A DNA stretch of 64,000 bases from JAYPWI01 sp964629575. GTDB taxonomy: Bacteria; Actinomycetota; Acidimicrobiia; Acidimicrobiales; Poriferisodalaceae. The DNA lies in NCBI GenBank assembly GCA_964629575.1, contig CAZVUM010000020.1, forward strand, positions 1-64,000, written 5' to 3'. Each line of letters starts with the position of its first letter. Within the stretch, counting starts at the first letter, position 1. Below the pieces are notes generated by a model. That model saw only the letters and a program-made list of their open reading frames with translations, had not been told where the DNA came from and searched no databases. A program made the translations under genes and the position numbers. Below are positions 16,358 to 25,079 of this stretch, one piece after another.

Positions 16358-17002
16358 ATGGGCGAAGAAGACGACAGGCCGCTGACCCGCATCGAGCGAC
16401 GCTGGATTGCCACGCATCGTGAGCTGCTCGATGCTGCGATCGACGAGCTCCTCGGACCGCACCCGACTGCGGTGAGCGCGAGCAGCATCGCCCAACGAGC
16501 GGACCGGGCGGTCGGCACCTTCTTCAACCATTTCGGATCCGTCGAGGAGGCGATCGACGAGGCTCTGCAGCCGGTGTCGGACCTCCGCGACGGCGCCATC
16601 GACGTGCTGAGAGCGAGCGAGGATCCCACCGAGGTCCTGCCGCTCATTCTCGGCACCGTGGTGGTGGAGATCGTCTCTGCGACGCGCGAGCTCCGGGCAA
16701 CCGCCCGGGCGCGCATGGCCGGGTACCACCTGCCGGGAACGGGGCCACTGAGCGAGGCGGTGATCGAGGCCCTCGGAGGGGCTCGCTCTGAGAACCACCT
16801 GGCGCTCACGACAGAGCTCGCCACGGCGATCATCGACCATGCCGTCCTCGTCTATGAGGCCAGTGATCGCCCCGTCACCCCCGCCGATGTCGAACACGTG
16901 GCATGGGCGGTGATGACCGCCTCGATGCCTCCGTCCGCAGATATCGAGAAGATCGTGCACTCCGGCGTCGAGATCGCTCTCGAACAGCTGAAGCTCAGCT
17001 GA
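16358..17002 (+). CDS. TetR-family transcriptional regulator
   Basis: A 214-aa protein. The N-terminal ~60 residues carry the TetR helix-turn-helix (SASSIAQRADRAVGTFFNHF), followed by an all-helical ligand domain of normal length. ATG 16358 was chosen because it removes a non-conserved N-terminal extension. It faces the dnaJ-like gene and converges with ygfZ, overlapping that gene's 3' end by 8 bp. Ligand unknown; autoregulation is likely. Confidence 0.88.
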   Translation: MGEEDDRPLTRIERRWIATHRELLDAAIDELLGPHPTAVSASSIAQRADRAVGTFFNHFGSVEEAIDEALQPVSDLRDGAIDVLRASEDPTEVLPLILGTVVVEIVSATRELRATARARMAGYHLPGTGPLSEAVIEALGGARSENHLALTTELATAIIDHAVLVYEASDRPVTPADVEHVAWAVMTASMPPSADIEKIVHSGVEIALEQLKLS

Positions 17003-17828
17003 CGACCGGCGCGACCTTCACCGCAACGCCCGAGGAATGGGTCGCATCGTCGGCGGATGCATCGACGAGAGCGAAGCCGACGGTGCCGGCTTGGGTCTCA
17101 ACCACACTGCGCACCTCGCCACCGAGCCCTGCCGGGTCGGCCGTGTCCAAGGCGTCGCCAACCTCGAGCGAGCCATCAGCTGCGAAGCGCATGAGCGTCC
17201 TGCGGCCCCCGGCGCGCGAGTCGATGCGCTCCACCAGCTCCTGACCGCGGTAGCACCCCTTGGTGAACGACACAGCGAGATCGAGGAGCCCGGTCTCGTT
17301 GGGGATGTCGCCCTCTCGGAGGTCGACTCCCATCACGGGCAGGCCTGCCGCTGCCCTGGACTCGGCGTGTCGCGGGTCGGGATCGTTGTCCGACCTCGGT
17401 GCCGGGCCGAAGACGTCGAAGCCACCGACAGGAAGGATCGCCGCAGCCACGACTTCGCCCTCCGCTTGCTGCGCGACCTCGGCGGCATCGGGCCCGCGAA
17501 CCGCCAGCATCGACCAGCCCGGCTCGCTGAACTCGGCCTTGGTGCGGAGCTTGAAACGTTCGAGCGACGACCGGAGAAGGGTTCCGGCGCCGGGATCGGA
17601 GTCGAGCACGAAGACGTCGTCCCCTGCCCGGGTCACACGAAACAGAACCTCGAGTCGCCCGCGCGGCTCGAGCAACAGCGAGAGGCGGCTCTCGCCGATC
17701 TCGAGGTCGAGGATGTCCTGGCTCACCTGGCCGTGGAGGTACTCGGCGGTCTCGGGACCCTCCACCACGATCACATCCCGCGGCACCGGGGTCGCCGTCG
17801 TCGATTCGGATGAATTCACGTCGCTCAT
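16995..17828 (-). CDS. ygfZ: YgfZ/GcvT-like folate-binding protein
   Basis: A 277-aa member of the family that supports repair or assembly of iron-sulfur clusters with tetrahydrofolate. The hallmark K-G-C-Y-x-G-Q-E is present as FTKGCYRGQELVERI near residue 200. The GcvT-like N-terminal domain begins VVEGPETAEYLHGQVSQDI. It starts 4 bp inside the end of trpEG, so it is co-translated with a metabolic enzyme. Confidence 0.9.
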   Translation of the reverse strand: MSDVNSSESTTATPVPRDVIVVEGPETAEYLHGQVSQDILDLEIGESRLSLLLEPRGRLEVLFRVTRAGDDVFVLDSDPGAGTLLRSSLERFKLRTKAEFSEPGWSMLAVRGPDAAEVAQQAEGEVVAAAILPVGGFDVFGPAPRSDNDPDPRHAESRAAAGLPVMGVDLREGDIPNETGLLDLAVSFTKGCYRGQELVERIDSRAGGRRTLMRFAADGSLEVGDALDTADPAGLGGEVRSVVETQAGTVGFALVDASADDATHSSGVAVKVAPVVS

Positions 17829-19993
17829 GTGTCGGTCGCCTCCTGGAGATCGCCGTGACCGGCCAGCCGGGTGACGGCGTTGCGGACCAGATCCAGCCCC
17901 ACATTGTCGTCGAGGGACATGATCGATTCGGGATGGAATTGAACAGCGGCCACAGGCAGCTCGGCGTGCTCGACCGCCATGACGATGTCGTCGTCGAGAG
18001 ACTCCGCGGTCACCACGAGATCGGACGGGATGTCCGAGCGGCGGGCGAAGAGCGAGTGATAGCGACCGGCTCGGAACTCCTGTGGCAGCCCCCCGAGGAG
18101 TCGCCCACCCCGCACCCGGATGCTCGACGGCTTGCCGTGCATGGGAGTGGCCAGCTGCCCGAGCTCGCCTCCGAAGTACTCCACGATTCCCTGCAGGCCC
18201 AGGCACACCCCGAAGAGTGGGATACCCGCTGCGAGGGTTGCGCGGACGGTGTCTGCCACTGCGAAATCGTCTGGACGACCCGGTCCCGGCGACAGCACCA
18301 CAAGATCGGGTGCAGCTTCGGCGATCTCGGACACCGGAAAGCCCGCTCGTCGGGTGACGACCTCCGCGCCGGTCTGGCGCAGATAGTTGGCGAGGGTGTG
18401 GACGAAGCTGTCCATGTGGTCGACGAGCAGTACCCGGACTCCGGTCGCCGCGGCCTCCGGCTCGCTGGTGTGCGCCGCTCGTCGCGGAATGCGCAGCGCA
18501 TCGAGGAAGGCAGACGCCTTCAGCTCGGTCTCCTCCTCCTCGGCGACGGGATCCGAATCCCACAAGAGCGTTGCGCCGACCCGCACCTCGGCATGGCCGT
18601 CCTTCACCCGGATGGTCCGAAGGGTCAGCCCCGTGTTGAGAGATCCGTCGAATCCGACCTTTCCGATCGCCCCGCCATACCAGGCGCGCGGCGTGCGCTC
18701 ATGCCGCTCCAGGAACATCATCGCTTTGGCCTTCGGGGCCCCGGTGACGGTGACCGCCCACGTGTGGGAGAGGAACGCGTCGAGAGCGTCGAACCCCTCA
18801 CGGAGGCGCCCCTCCACGTGGTCCACGGTGTGGATCAGGCGGCTGTACATCTCGATCTGCCTACGCCCGATCACCTTCACGGAGCCGGGCACGCAGATGC
18901 GGCTCTTGTCGTTGCGATCGACGTCCGTGCACATCGTGAGCTCGGACTCGTCCTTCTCGGAGTTGAGCAGCGCCAGGATTTGGCTCGCGTCGTCGAGGGG
19001 ATCCTGACCGCGAGCGATCGTTCCCGAAATGGGGCAGGTCTCGACCCGGTCGCCCTCGACACGCACGTACATCTCGGGGCTCGCGCCGACGAGCCATTCG
19101 TCCTCGCCCAGGTTGATGAGGAATCCGTACGGCGACGGGTTCTGTTCCTTGAGTCGCCGGAAGAGCTCCGAGGGCGGTTCGGGCGACGGCTCGACGAACG
19201 TCTGGCTGGTGACCACCTCGAAGAGATCGCCGCGTGCGAAGTACTCCTTGGCGGTGCGCACGCTCTGGGCGTAGCCGCCCTCCTCGTGGTCTCGTCGCGG
19301 CTCCATGCCGACATCGGGCTCATAGGGCGCGCGCAGCCCGCCGCGGTCGAGGCCGGCCGTTGTCGCACTCCCCGTGGAGAACTCGTAGGTGATTCGCTCG
19401 GCGATAGCGCCCTGGTGGTCCACCACGAGGAGCTCGTCTGGCAGGTAGAGGACGAGATCTCGTTGGTCGTCGGGTCGCGGGAGGCGCAGATCGATCGGTT
19501 CGAACTGGAACGCCAGGTCGTAGCCGAACGCTCCGTACAGCCCGAGGTGCTGATCGTCGCTGCCGAAGAGCTCCACGAGCGCCCGGATGACTGTGAACGT
19601 CGATGGCTGCCTGCTCCGCTCCTCCTCCTCGAACCGGCGCGTGGGGCGCTCGACTCGAAGCGTGATCCGCTTTGCAGCTCGTTCGAGGCCAACGACACCA
19701 GTGACAGCGCGCAACGTCGACTCGATCGGATCGAGGAGGATGGTGCCCCGATCGTTGAGTGCTTCGACGGTCACGTCCGAACCGGAGGAGCTGACGACGA
19801 GGGGCGGGTCGACGAAACCCATGTCCCATCGGGTGTACCGGCCGGGGTATTCGTAGCTCGAGGACAGGAGCACGCCGCGCGCTGCATCGAGGCGATCGAT
19901 CACGTCCTCGATGGCTGCGTCGGCCTCAATCGGCGCTGTTGCCGCGGTGACGGCGAGGCCACCCCGCGTCACCAACTCGCGAGTTGCATCCAT
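17825..19993 (-). CDS. trpEG: fused anthranilate synthase (TrpE-TrpG)
   Basis: Makes anthranilate from chorismate and glutamine in one 722-aa chain. Residues ~1-510 are component I, including the chorismate-binding DLFEVVTSQTF and the CPISGTIARGQDPLDD and CTDVDRNDKSRIC motifs. After a ~15-residue linker, ~525-722 is a class I glutamine amidotransferase: VLLVDHMDSFVHTLANY, nucleophile in FGVCLGLQGI, and His-Glu in VQFHPESIM. Split subunits are more usual; fusions occur in some bacteria. It lies 3 bp after the GroES-like gene. trpD is not in the window. Confidence 0.94.
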   Translation of the reverse strand: MDATRELVTRGGLAVTAATAPIEADAAIEDVIDRLDAARGVLLSSSYEYPGRYTRWDMGFVDPPLVVSSSGSDVTVEALNDRGTILLDPIESTLRAVTGVVGLERAAKRITLRVERPTRRFEEEERSRQPSTFTVIRALVELFGSDDQHLGLYGAFGYDLAFQFEPIDLRLPRPDDQRDLVLYLPDELLVVDHQGAIAERITYEFSTGSATTAGLDRGGLRAPYEPDVGMEPRRDHEEGGYAQSVRTAKEYFARGDLFEVVTSQTFVEPSPEPPSELFRRLKEQNPSPYGFLINLGEDEWLVGASPEMYVRVEGDRVETCPISGTIARGQDPLDDASQILALLNSEKDESELTMCTDVDRNDKSRICVPGSVKVIGRRQIEMYSRLIHTVDHVEGRLREGFDALDAFLSHTWAVTVTGAPKAKAMMFLERHERTPRAWYGGAIGKVGFDGSLNTGLTLRTIRVKDGHAEVRVGATLLWDSDPVAEEEETELKASAFLDALRIPRRAAHTSEPEAAATGVRVLLVDHMDSFVHTLANYLRQTGAEVVTRRAGFPVSEIAEAAPDLVVLSPGPGRPDDFAVADTVRATLAAGIPLFGVCLGLQGIVEYFGGELGQLATPMHGKPSSIRVRGGRLLGGLPQEFRAGRYHSLFARRSDIPSDLVVTAESLDDDIVMAVEHAELPVAAVQFHPESIMSLDDNVGLDLVRNAVTRLAGHGDLQEATDT

Positions 19994-19996
19994 CGG

Positions 19997-20347
19997 TCAG
20001 AGGTACAGGCCCGTGGAGCCCGGTTCGACCCGTGGGGCAGCGATGGCGTGAATGTCTCGCTCGCGCAGGATCAGGAAGTCGTCGCCCTGGACCTCCACCT
20101 CGTGGCGGTCCTCGGGGCTGAAGAGCACCTGGTCGCCCTCTTCGGCGCTCCGGACGTTGGGACCGGCGCCCACGACCTCACCCCACACGAGTCGCTTCTG
20201 CTGCTGCGCGGTCGCCGGAATGAGAATGCCGCCGCTGCTGCGTCGCTCGGATTCCTCGGAGGGCATACGCACCAAGATGCGGTCGTGCAGCATCTTGATC
20301 GGGCGCTTCTCGCTGGAGCCGGCCTCGGTCGTGGACTCTTCGGGCAC
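19997..20347 (-). CDS. groS-like: GroES-like co-chaperonin
   Basis: About 116 aa from a GTG at 20347; an ATG at 20293 would give 98 aa but would cut the first conserved strand (KRPIKMLHDRILVRM). The GroES10 fold is recognisable: mobile loop SSGGILIPATAQQ, roof region VVGAGPNVRSAEEGDQVLF, and a C-terminal DDFLILRERDIHAI. No groEL accompanies it; it sits directly upstream of trpEG. Probably a second GroES paralogue. Confidence 0.8.
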   Translation of the reverse strand: MPEESTTEAGSSEKRPIKMLHDRILVRMPSEESERRSSGGILIPATAQQQKRLVWGEVVGAGPNVRSAEEGDQVLFSPEDRHEVEVQGDDFLILRERDIHAIAAPRVEPGSTGLYL

Positions 20348-20371
20348 GGTGGCAAGGTACCGTCTCTGGGG

Positions 20372-21016
20372 ATGAACGCGGTAGTCGGTTCCCCCCAGGC
20401 GATCACGGTGTCGAGCACCGACGACACGGGTCCGATCGGCCTGGAGGCGGAGTACCACGTTCCCGACGACGCCATCGCGTCTGTCGTGCTGTCGCACCCT
20501 CACCCCCAGTACGGCGGCGACATGTACAACCCGCTGATTCACCAGCTCTTCCAGGCGCTCCCCGAGGTCGGGCTCGCAGCCCTGCGCTACAACTTCCGGG
20601 GTGTCGGTGCGTCGGCTGGATCCCACGACGGCGGCGTCGGCGAGCGGCTCGATGCCGCCGCGGCCTTCGAGGCCGGCGCCAACCTCGGCGTCGACGGTCC
20701 CCTCGTGTCGTGCGGTTGGTCGTTCGGGGCCGATGTCTCGCTGGCGACCGACAGCGACCAGTTGGCCGCGTGGGTGGCGATCGCCGCTCCCCTCGCCATC
20801 GTGGACCCCTCCGAGATGGTTGCGGCCCGAGATCAGCGCCCGACTCTGCTGCTGGTGCCGGAGCACGACCAGTTCAGGTCCCCCGAATCGGCCGCGGAGG
20901 CCACTGCGGACTGGCCCTCGACGGGGCTCGTGACCATCGAGGGTGGCGACCACTTCTTGATGGGACGCGCTGCAGCGGTGGCCGAACAGGTCGTCGCCTT
21001 CGTCCAGCAGCTGTAG
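20372..21016 (+). CDS. alpha/beta hydrolase
   Basis: A 214-aa hydrolase with the nucleophile elbow G-x-S-x-G in CGWSFGADVSL, an acid in LLVPEHDQF and the His in EGGDHFLMG. It opens with a dienelactone-hydrolase-like strand followed by HPHPQYGGDMYNPL and LRYNFRGVGAS, features of small serine hydrolases acting on esters. It is divergent from the GroES-like gene, with 24 bp between starts. Confidence 0.85.
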   Translation: MNAVVGSPQAITVSSTDDTGPIGLEAEYHVPDDAIASVVLSHPHPQYGGDMYNPLIHQLFQALPEVGLAALRYNFRGVGASAGSHDGGVGERLDAAAAFEAGANLGVDGPLVSCGWSFGADVSLATDSDQLAAWVAIAAPLAIVDPSEMVAARDQRPTLLLVPEHDQFRSPESAAEATADWPSTGLVTIEGGDHFLMGRAAAVAEQVVAFVQQL

Positions 21017-21065
21017 TCAGAGCCCTGCAGCTCAGGTCGGGAGCGCTCCGGCCGACAGTGCAGAG

Positions 21066-21926
21066 GTGGTAACTGCTCGAGATGCGCTTCGGCGCAGGTG
21101 GATCCCGATCGCTCTCACGACCGCGCTGGCGGTCGTCGGCGCTGGCGTGTTCCAGCTCTACCGGCCGGCGACCCACGTGGCGGTCGGCTGGGTCGACATC
21201 GGGCCGACGATCGTCTCCGACTCCGCCGAGATCGCTGCCGGCACGGCACACTCGGAGGTGGGCTACGTCACGGCCCCCGAGGTGATCGACTCGGTCGCAG
21301 GTGCCATGACCTTGCCGTGGGAGGACGTCCGCACCGTGAAGGTGACGGCGCACCAGACCCAGCTCAGGATCGCCGTGAGCAGCACCGATCCGGCGGTGGC
21401 GACCCAGGCAGCCGAACAGCTCGGCGCGGCGTACGCAGAGTTCCGCGACGGCCGCGTGCGGTCCACCGCGGCGGCTCAGCAGCAGGTGCTCGGCGCCTCG
21501 ATTCAGCGGCTGACCGAAGATGTCGTGCAGACCAACGAGGCTCTGGCCGATCTGTCGTCCGACGATGCTGCGCTCGACGGAGCCAACGCCAGACTCGCCA
21601 CGCTTCTCGCAGAGCGAGAGGTCGCCCTCGGGCTCCTGCTCCAGCTGCAGCAGCGCGAGGCCCTTCTCGGAGCGGTTGGCACCTCGGTAATCGCCGACGT
21701 CGCGCCGGCCGTCGCCAGCCCGGCAACTCTCGGGTATACCCGGCTCGCGTTCTTCGGGCTCCTCGTGCTCACAGCAGCCTCGGCCGCCGCTGTTCTCGCA
21801 GAACGGGTCGGCGAGGCACGACTGCGCCGCCGCGAAAGGCATGCCATCGATCTGCGCCGTGCAGCCATCATCGACCTGCGTGACGGCGCGTCAGCCCTCG
21901 CAGAGGAGCGCGACCCGCTGTTGTGA
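21066..21926 (+). CDS. Wzz-like polysaccharide co-polymerase membrane protein
   Basis: A 286-aa protein with an N-terminal transmembrane helix (WIPIALTTALAVVGAGVF), a periplasmic-type alpha/beta region with a long helical stretch (~130-200), a second membrane helix (LAFFGLLVLTAASAAAVLA) and a basic cytoplasmic tail. This is the Wzz/chain-length-determinant layout. No tyrosine-kinase domain follows. Target polysaccharide unknown. Start is GTG. Confidence 0.65.
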   Translation: MVTARDALRRRWIPIALTTALAVVGAGVFQLYRPATHVAVGWVDIGPTIVSDSAEIAAGTAHSEVGYVTAPEVIDSVAGAMTLPWEDVRTVKVTAHQTQLRIAVSSTDPAVATQAAEQLGAAYAEFRDGRVRSTAAAQQQVLGASIQRLTEDVVQTNEALADLSSDDAALDGANARLATLLAEREVALGLLLQLQQREALLGAVGTSVIADVAPAVASPATLGYTRLAFFGLLVLTAASAAAVLAERVGEARLRRRERHAIDLRRAAIIDLRDGASALAEERDPLL

Positions 21927-21935
21927 GCGGGTCGG

Positions 21936-23492
21936 TCAGACGATCCTGGATCCGGATGTTCCCCAGTATTCGTCGCGCAGCAACCGCTTGTAGAGCTTGC
22001 CCGTCGGAAGCCGCGGCAGCTCGGGTCGGAAGTCGATCGAACGAGGAACCTTGTAGCCGGCGATGTGCTCCTTGGCGTACTCGGTGAGTTCGCGCCCCAG
22101 TTCGTCCGAGGCATCGACGCCATCCGCCGGCTGCACCACCGCCTTCACCTCCTCGCCGAAGTCGGTGTTGGGGACACCGAAGACGGCGACATCTGCCACC
22201 TTGGGGTGAAGGATCAGGCAGTCCTCGATCTCCTGGGGGTAGATGTTGACCCCGCCCGAGATGATCATGAAGGCCTTGCGGTCCGTCAGGTACAGAAAGC
22301 CGTCTTCGTCGACGCGGCCGACATCACCGAGGGTCGACCAGAACTCGTGGTCCGCGTGGCGTGAGTCCTGGGTCTTCTCGGAGTCGTTGTGGTACTCGAA
22401 CGCGTGATCCTCGCGCTCGAAGTAGATGGTGCCGGCTTCGCCGTTGGGAAGCTCGACACCGGCTTCGTCGCAGATGTGGATCGTGCCGATCAGCGGCTTG
22501 CCGACCGAGCCCGGGTGGGCGATCCAGTCCTCGGAGTTGATGTAGCAGAAGCCGTTGAGCTCGGTTCCGGCGTAGTACTCGTGGATGATCGGACCCCACC
22601 AGTCGATCATCTGGCGCTTCACTTCCACCGGACACGGTGCGGCCGCATGAATCGCGACTCGGTGTGACGAGAGGTCGAACTGAGTGCGCTCGGCCTCGTC
22701 GAGCTTGAGCATGCGGCTGAACATCGTGGGGACCCACTGGCTCGCCGTGACCTCGTAGCGCTCGATCGCCCGCAGCGCGTCGAGCGGATCGAACTTCTCC
22801 ATCACCACGGCCGTCCCGCCCATCGACTGGGTGCCGGCGGTGAAGCCGAGGGGTGCCGAGTGGTACAGCGGCGCGGGGCTCAGATAGACGCTGTCCTCCC
22901 CGAATCCGAACAGGCCACCGACGAGGGCGCCCCCGATGATGTCGTTGTCGGTGATCTGGTCGCCGGCAAGGGGGCGTTTGATCCCCTTCGGCCGGCCAGT
23001 CGTACCGCTCGAGTACAGCATCGTGGAGCCCCGGGGTTGGCTCACCAGCGGCTCGGCCTCACAGGCCGCAATACCATCGTTGAAGCTCTCGAAACCGGGC
23101 GCCGCTTCGTCGAACATCAACCGGACCGGGCAGTCGGGGATGTGATCGAGCATCTCCGCAGCGACGTCGCGCACCGCCGGGCTGGCGACCAGCACCTTGG
23201 CCCCGCAGTCGTTGACGATGTAGCTCGCCTCTTCGGCGGTGAGGTATCGATTGACGGTCGTGAAGTACAGGCCGCTGCGGATCGCGCCCCAGTAGGCCTC
23301 GAAGTACCGCGGATGGTTGTCGGCGAAGATCGCGACGTGTTCGCCCGGCCGAAGACCAGCGGCCCACATCAGCTGAGCGAACTGGCACGACCTGTCTTCG
23401 AGCTCGCGGTAGGTGATCGTTTCCCCCGTCCGGGCCATGATCACAGCGGGCCTGTCTGGGTTGTCGCCTGCGTACCGACCTGGGTAACTCAT
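21936..23492 (-). CDS. acyl-CoA synthetase (AMP-forming)
   Basis: Activates a carboxylate as adenylate, then thioester with CoA. The 518-aa ANL enzyme shows the P-loop-like STMLYSSGTTGRPKGIKR, the A5-type YYAGTELNG, the DVGRVDEDGFLYLTDRK hinge and the catalytic Lys in PRLPTGKLYKR. Sequence resembles medium/long-chain or aromatic ligases; substrate not fixed. It stands alone, 82 bp and a hairpin downstream of hisF. Confidence 0.9.
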   Translation of the reverse strand: MSYPGRYAGDNPDRPAVIMARTGETITYRELEDRSCQFAQLMWAAGLRPGEHVAIFADNHPRYFEAYWGAIRSGLYFTTVNRYLTAEEASYIVNDCGAKVLVASPAVRDVAAEMLDHIPDCPVRLMFDEAAPGFESFNDGIAACEAEPLVSQPRGSTMLYSSGTTGRPKGIKRPLAGDQITDNDIIGGALVGGLFGFGEDSVYLSPAPLYHSAPLGFTAGTQSMGGTAVVMEKFDPLDALRAIERYEVTASQWVPTMFSRMLKLDEAERTQFDLSSHRVAIHAAAPCPVEVKRQMIDWWGPIIHEYYAGTELNGFCYINSEDWIAHPGSVGKPLIGTIHICDEAGVELPNGEAGTIYFEREDHAFEYHNDSEKTQDSRHADHEFWSTLGDVGRVDEDGFLYLTDRKAFMIISGGVNIYPQEIEDCLILHPKVADVAVFGVPNTDFGEEVKAVVQPADGVDASDELGRELTEYAKEHIAGYKVPRSIDFRPELPRLPTGKLYKRLLRDEYWGTSGSRIV

Positions 23493-23512
23493 GGGCGGGA
23501 AACCTACTCGCG

Positions 23513-23548
23513 GAGTGTGAGCGCGCCAGTTCTGGCGCGCTCCCACTC
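23513..23548 (-). terminator. long hairpin terminator at the end of the his operon
   Basis: An inverted repeat with inner arms GAGCGCGCCAG and CTGGCGCGCTC around TT is extended by GAGTGT/CCACTC with one mismatch, giving a ~17-bp stem. It lies 27 nt after the hisF stop and 21 nt before the ligase ATG. The lack of a run of Ts means termination could need a factor or be partial, but position and stability make an operon boundary very likely. Confidence 0.65.
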
Positions 23549-23574
23549 GGCCGAACCGGACTCGGCCTGGGGGG

Positions 23575-24342
23575 CTATGCGCCGGGCGGGCGGACGCTGA
23601 CTCCGGCGGCGAGGAGGGCGTCCTTGGCTTCGGCGACGGTGTGTTCGCCGAAGTGGAAGATCGACGCAGCGAGCACGGCATCGGCGCCACCGTCGGTCGC
23701 TCCTTCGACGAGGTGGTCGAGCGTGCCCACTCCCCCGCTGGCGATCACGGGAACGTCGACCGCGTCGGCGATCGTGCGGGTCAGCTCCAGGTCGTAGCCG
23801 GCCTTGGTGCCGTCGCCGTCCATCGAGGTGAGAAGGATCTCGCCGGCGCCGAGCTTCACGACTCGCGTGGCCCACTCGACAGCGTCGATGCCGGTGTCCT
23901 CGCGTCCACCCTTGACGTAGACGTTCCATCGTCCGTGCCCGACGTGCTTGGCGTCGATCGCCACCACCGCACACTGGCTGCCGAACTCGTCGGCGATCTC
24001 CGCCACGAGCTCGGGCCGGGCGACGGCCGCCGAATTCACCGACACCTTGTCTGCGCCGGCCCGGAGCAGCCGTCGTGCATCCTCGACCGTGCGGATCCCA
24101 CCCCCGATTGTGAATGGGATGAACACCTCCTCGGCGGTCCGCTCTGCGAGTTCGACGATCGTGTCGCGGTCGTCCGACGATGCAGTGATGTCGAGGAACA
24201 CCACCTCGTCAGCGCCCTGACGGTCGTATTCGGCCGCCAGCTCCACAGGATCGCCGGCATCGCGGATGTCGACGAAGTTGACGCCCTTGACGACCCGCCC
24301 TTTGTCGACGTCGAGGCACGGAATCACTCGAACCGTCTTCAT
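23575..24342 (-). CDS. hisF: imidazole glycerol phosphate synthase cyclase subunit
   Basis: Forms imidazole-glycerol phosphate and AICAR using ammonia from HisH. A 255-aa TIM barrel: IPCLDVDKGRVVKGVNF near the start (catalytic Asp), PFTIGGGIRTVEDA, VVAIDAKHV and the second Asp in LLTSMDGDGTKAGYD. The start overlaps hisA by 4 bp. Last gene of the his operon. Confidence 0.97.
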   Translation of the reverse strand: MKTVRVIPCLDVDKGRVVKGVNFVDIRDAGDPVELAAEYDRQGADEVVFLDITASSDDRDTIVELAERTAEEVFIPFTIGGGIRTVEDARRLLRAGADKVSVNSAAVARPELVAEIADEFGSQCAVVAIDAKHVGHGRWNVYVKGGREDTGIDAVEWATRVVKLGAGEILLTSMDGDGTKAGYDLELTRTIADAVDVPVIASGGVGTLDHLVEGATDGGADAVLAASIFHFGEHTVAEAKDALLAAGVSVRPPGA

Positions 24343-25079
24343 GCGCGTTCCTCCGTCGCGGCGACCGCGTCGGCGACGGAGATCACACCGTCGTGGATCG
24401 CCTTCCCCGCGATGATTCCCGAGACCCGCCGGCCGGAGACCTCGAGACCGACCAGATCGGCGATGTGCTGGAGCGCACCCACTCCACCCGAGGCGATCAC
24501 CGGGAGGGCCGTCGCGCCGAGAACTGCAGACAGGCCGCTGACATCGGCTCCGGTGCCCATTCCGTCGTTGTGGATCTGGGTCACGATCACCGCGTCGGCT
24601 CCCACGCCCTCGAACTGGGGCAGCAACTCGAAGATTGTCTGAGCGCTTCCCTCTTCCCAGCCCTTGATCATCACCTCGTCGCCTCGAACATCCAGGCCAA
24701 CCGCGACTCGGTGGCCGGCCGAGGCGAGGGTGCCGACCAGGCTCGGATCCTCGACGGCTGCGGTTCCGATGACGCAGCGGGTCACGCCGACGTCGTACAG
24801 GGCAAGCGCTGCGTCGGTCGAGCGCACGCCTCCACCCGACTGCACGGGCACACCGACGGCAGATGCGATCGCACCGACCACGTCGCGGTTGCTCACCTCA
24901 CCCGACCGGGCTGCATCGAGGTCGACCACGTGGATCCACGGCGCTCCCGCCGCTTCGAACTCGAGCGCGACCGCCACGGGGTCGGCGTCGTAGCGCACCT
25001 CGCGGTCGTAGTCGCCCTGCAACAGCCGCACGCAGCGTCCGTCCCGCAGATCGATGGCCGGGTACAGGTCACACGCCAC
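24339..25079 (-). CDS. hisA: ProFAR isomerase
   Basis: Isomerises ProFAR to PRFAR. A 246-aa TIM barrel with catalytic Asp in AIDLRDGRCVRL and the second in VTQIHNDGMGTG; phosphate loops PVQSGGGVRS and VIASGGVGAL. Actinomycete homologues (PriA) also do the TrpF reaction; here a separate trpF makes single function more likely. Overlaps hisH by 11 bp and hisF by 4 bp. Confidence 0.95.
   Translation of the reverse strand: MACDLYPAIDLRDGRCVRLLQGDYDREVRYDADPVAVALEFEAAGAPWIHVVDLDAARSGEVSNRDVVGAIASAVGVPVQSGGGVRSTDAALALYDVGVTRCVIGTAAVEDPSLVGTLASAGHRVAVGLDVRGDEVMIKGWEEGSAQTIFELLPQFEGVGADAVIVTQIHNDGMGTGADVSGLSAVLGATALPVIASGGVGALQHIADLVGLEVSGRRVSGIIAGKAIHDGVISVADAVAATEERA

Noticed and set aside
11433..20347. 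Single trp operon with attenuator
   Set aside because: The trp genes are interrupted by a plus-strand tetR gene and several unrelated genes; no leader peptide rich in Trp codons or paired terminator was seen before trpEG or trpC.
17810..21016. Long open frame antisense to trpEG and neighbours
   Set aside because: High GC leaves the opposite strand free of stops. The peptide has no motifs and opposes genes with clear families. Similar antisense frames over 5325-7571 and 40795-43080 were rejected for the same reason.
24339..25079. hisA as dual-function priA
   Set aside because: A complete trpF is present at 13926-14600, so a bifunctional isomerase is not required. Assay or phylogeny could still show dual activity.
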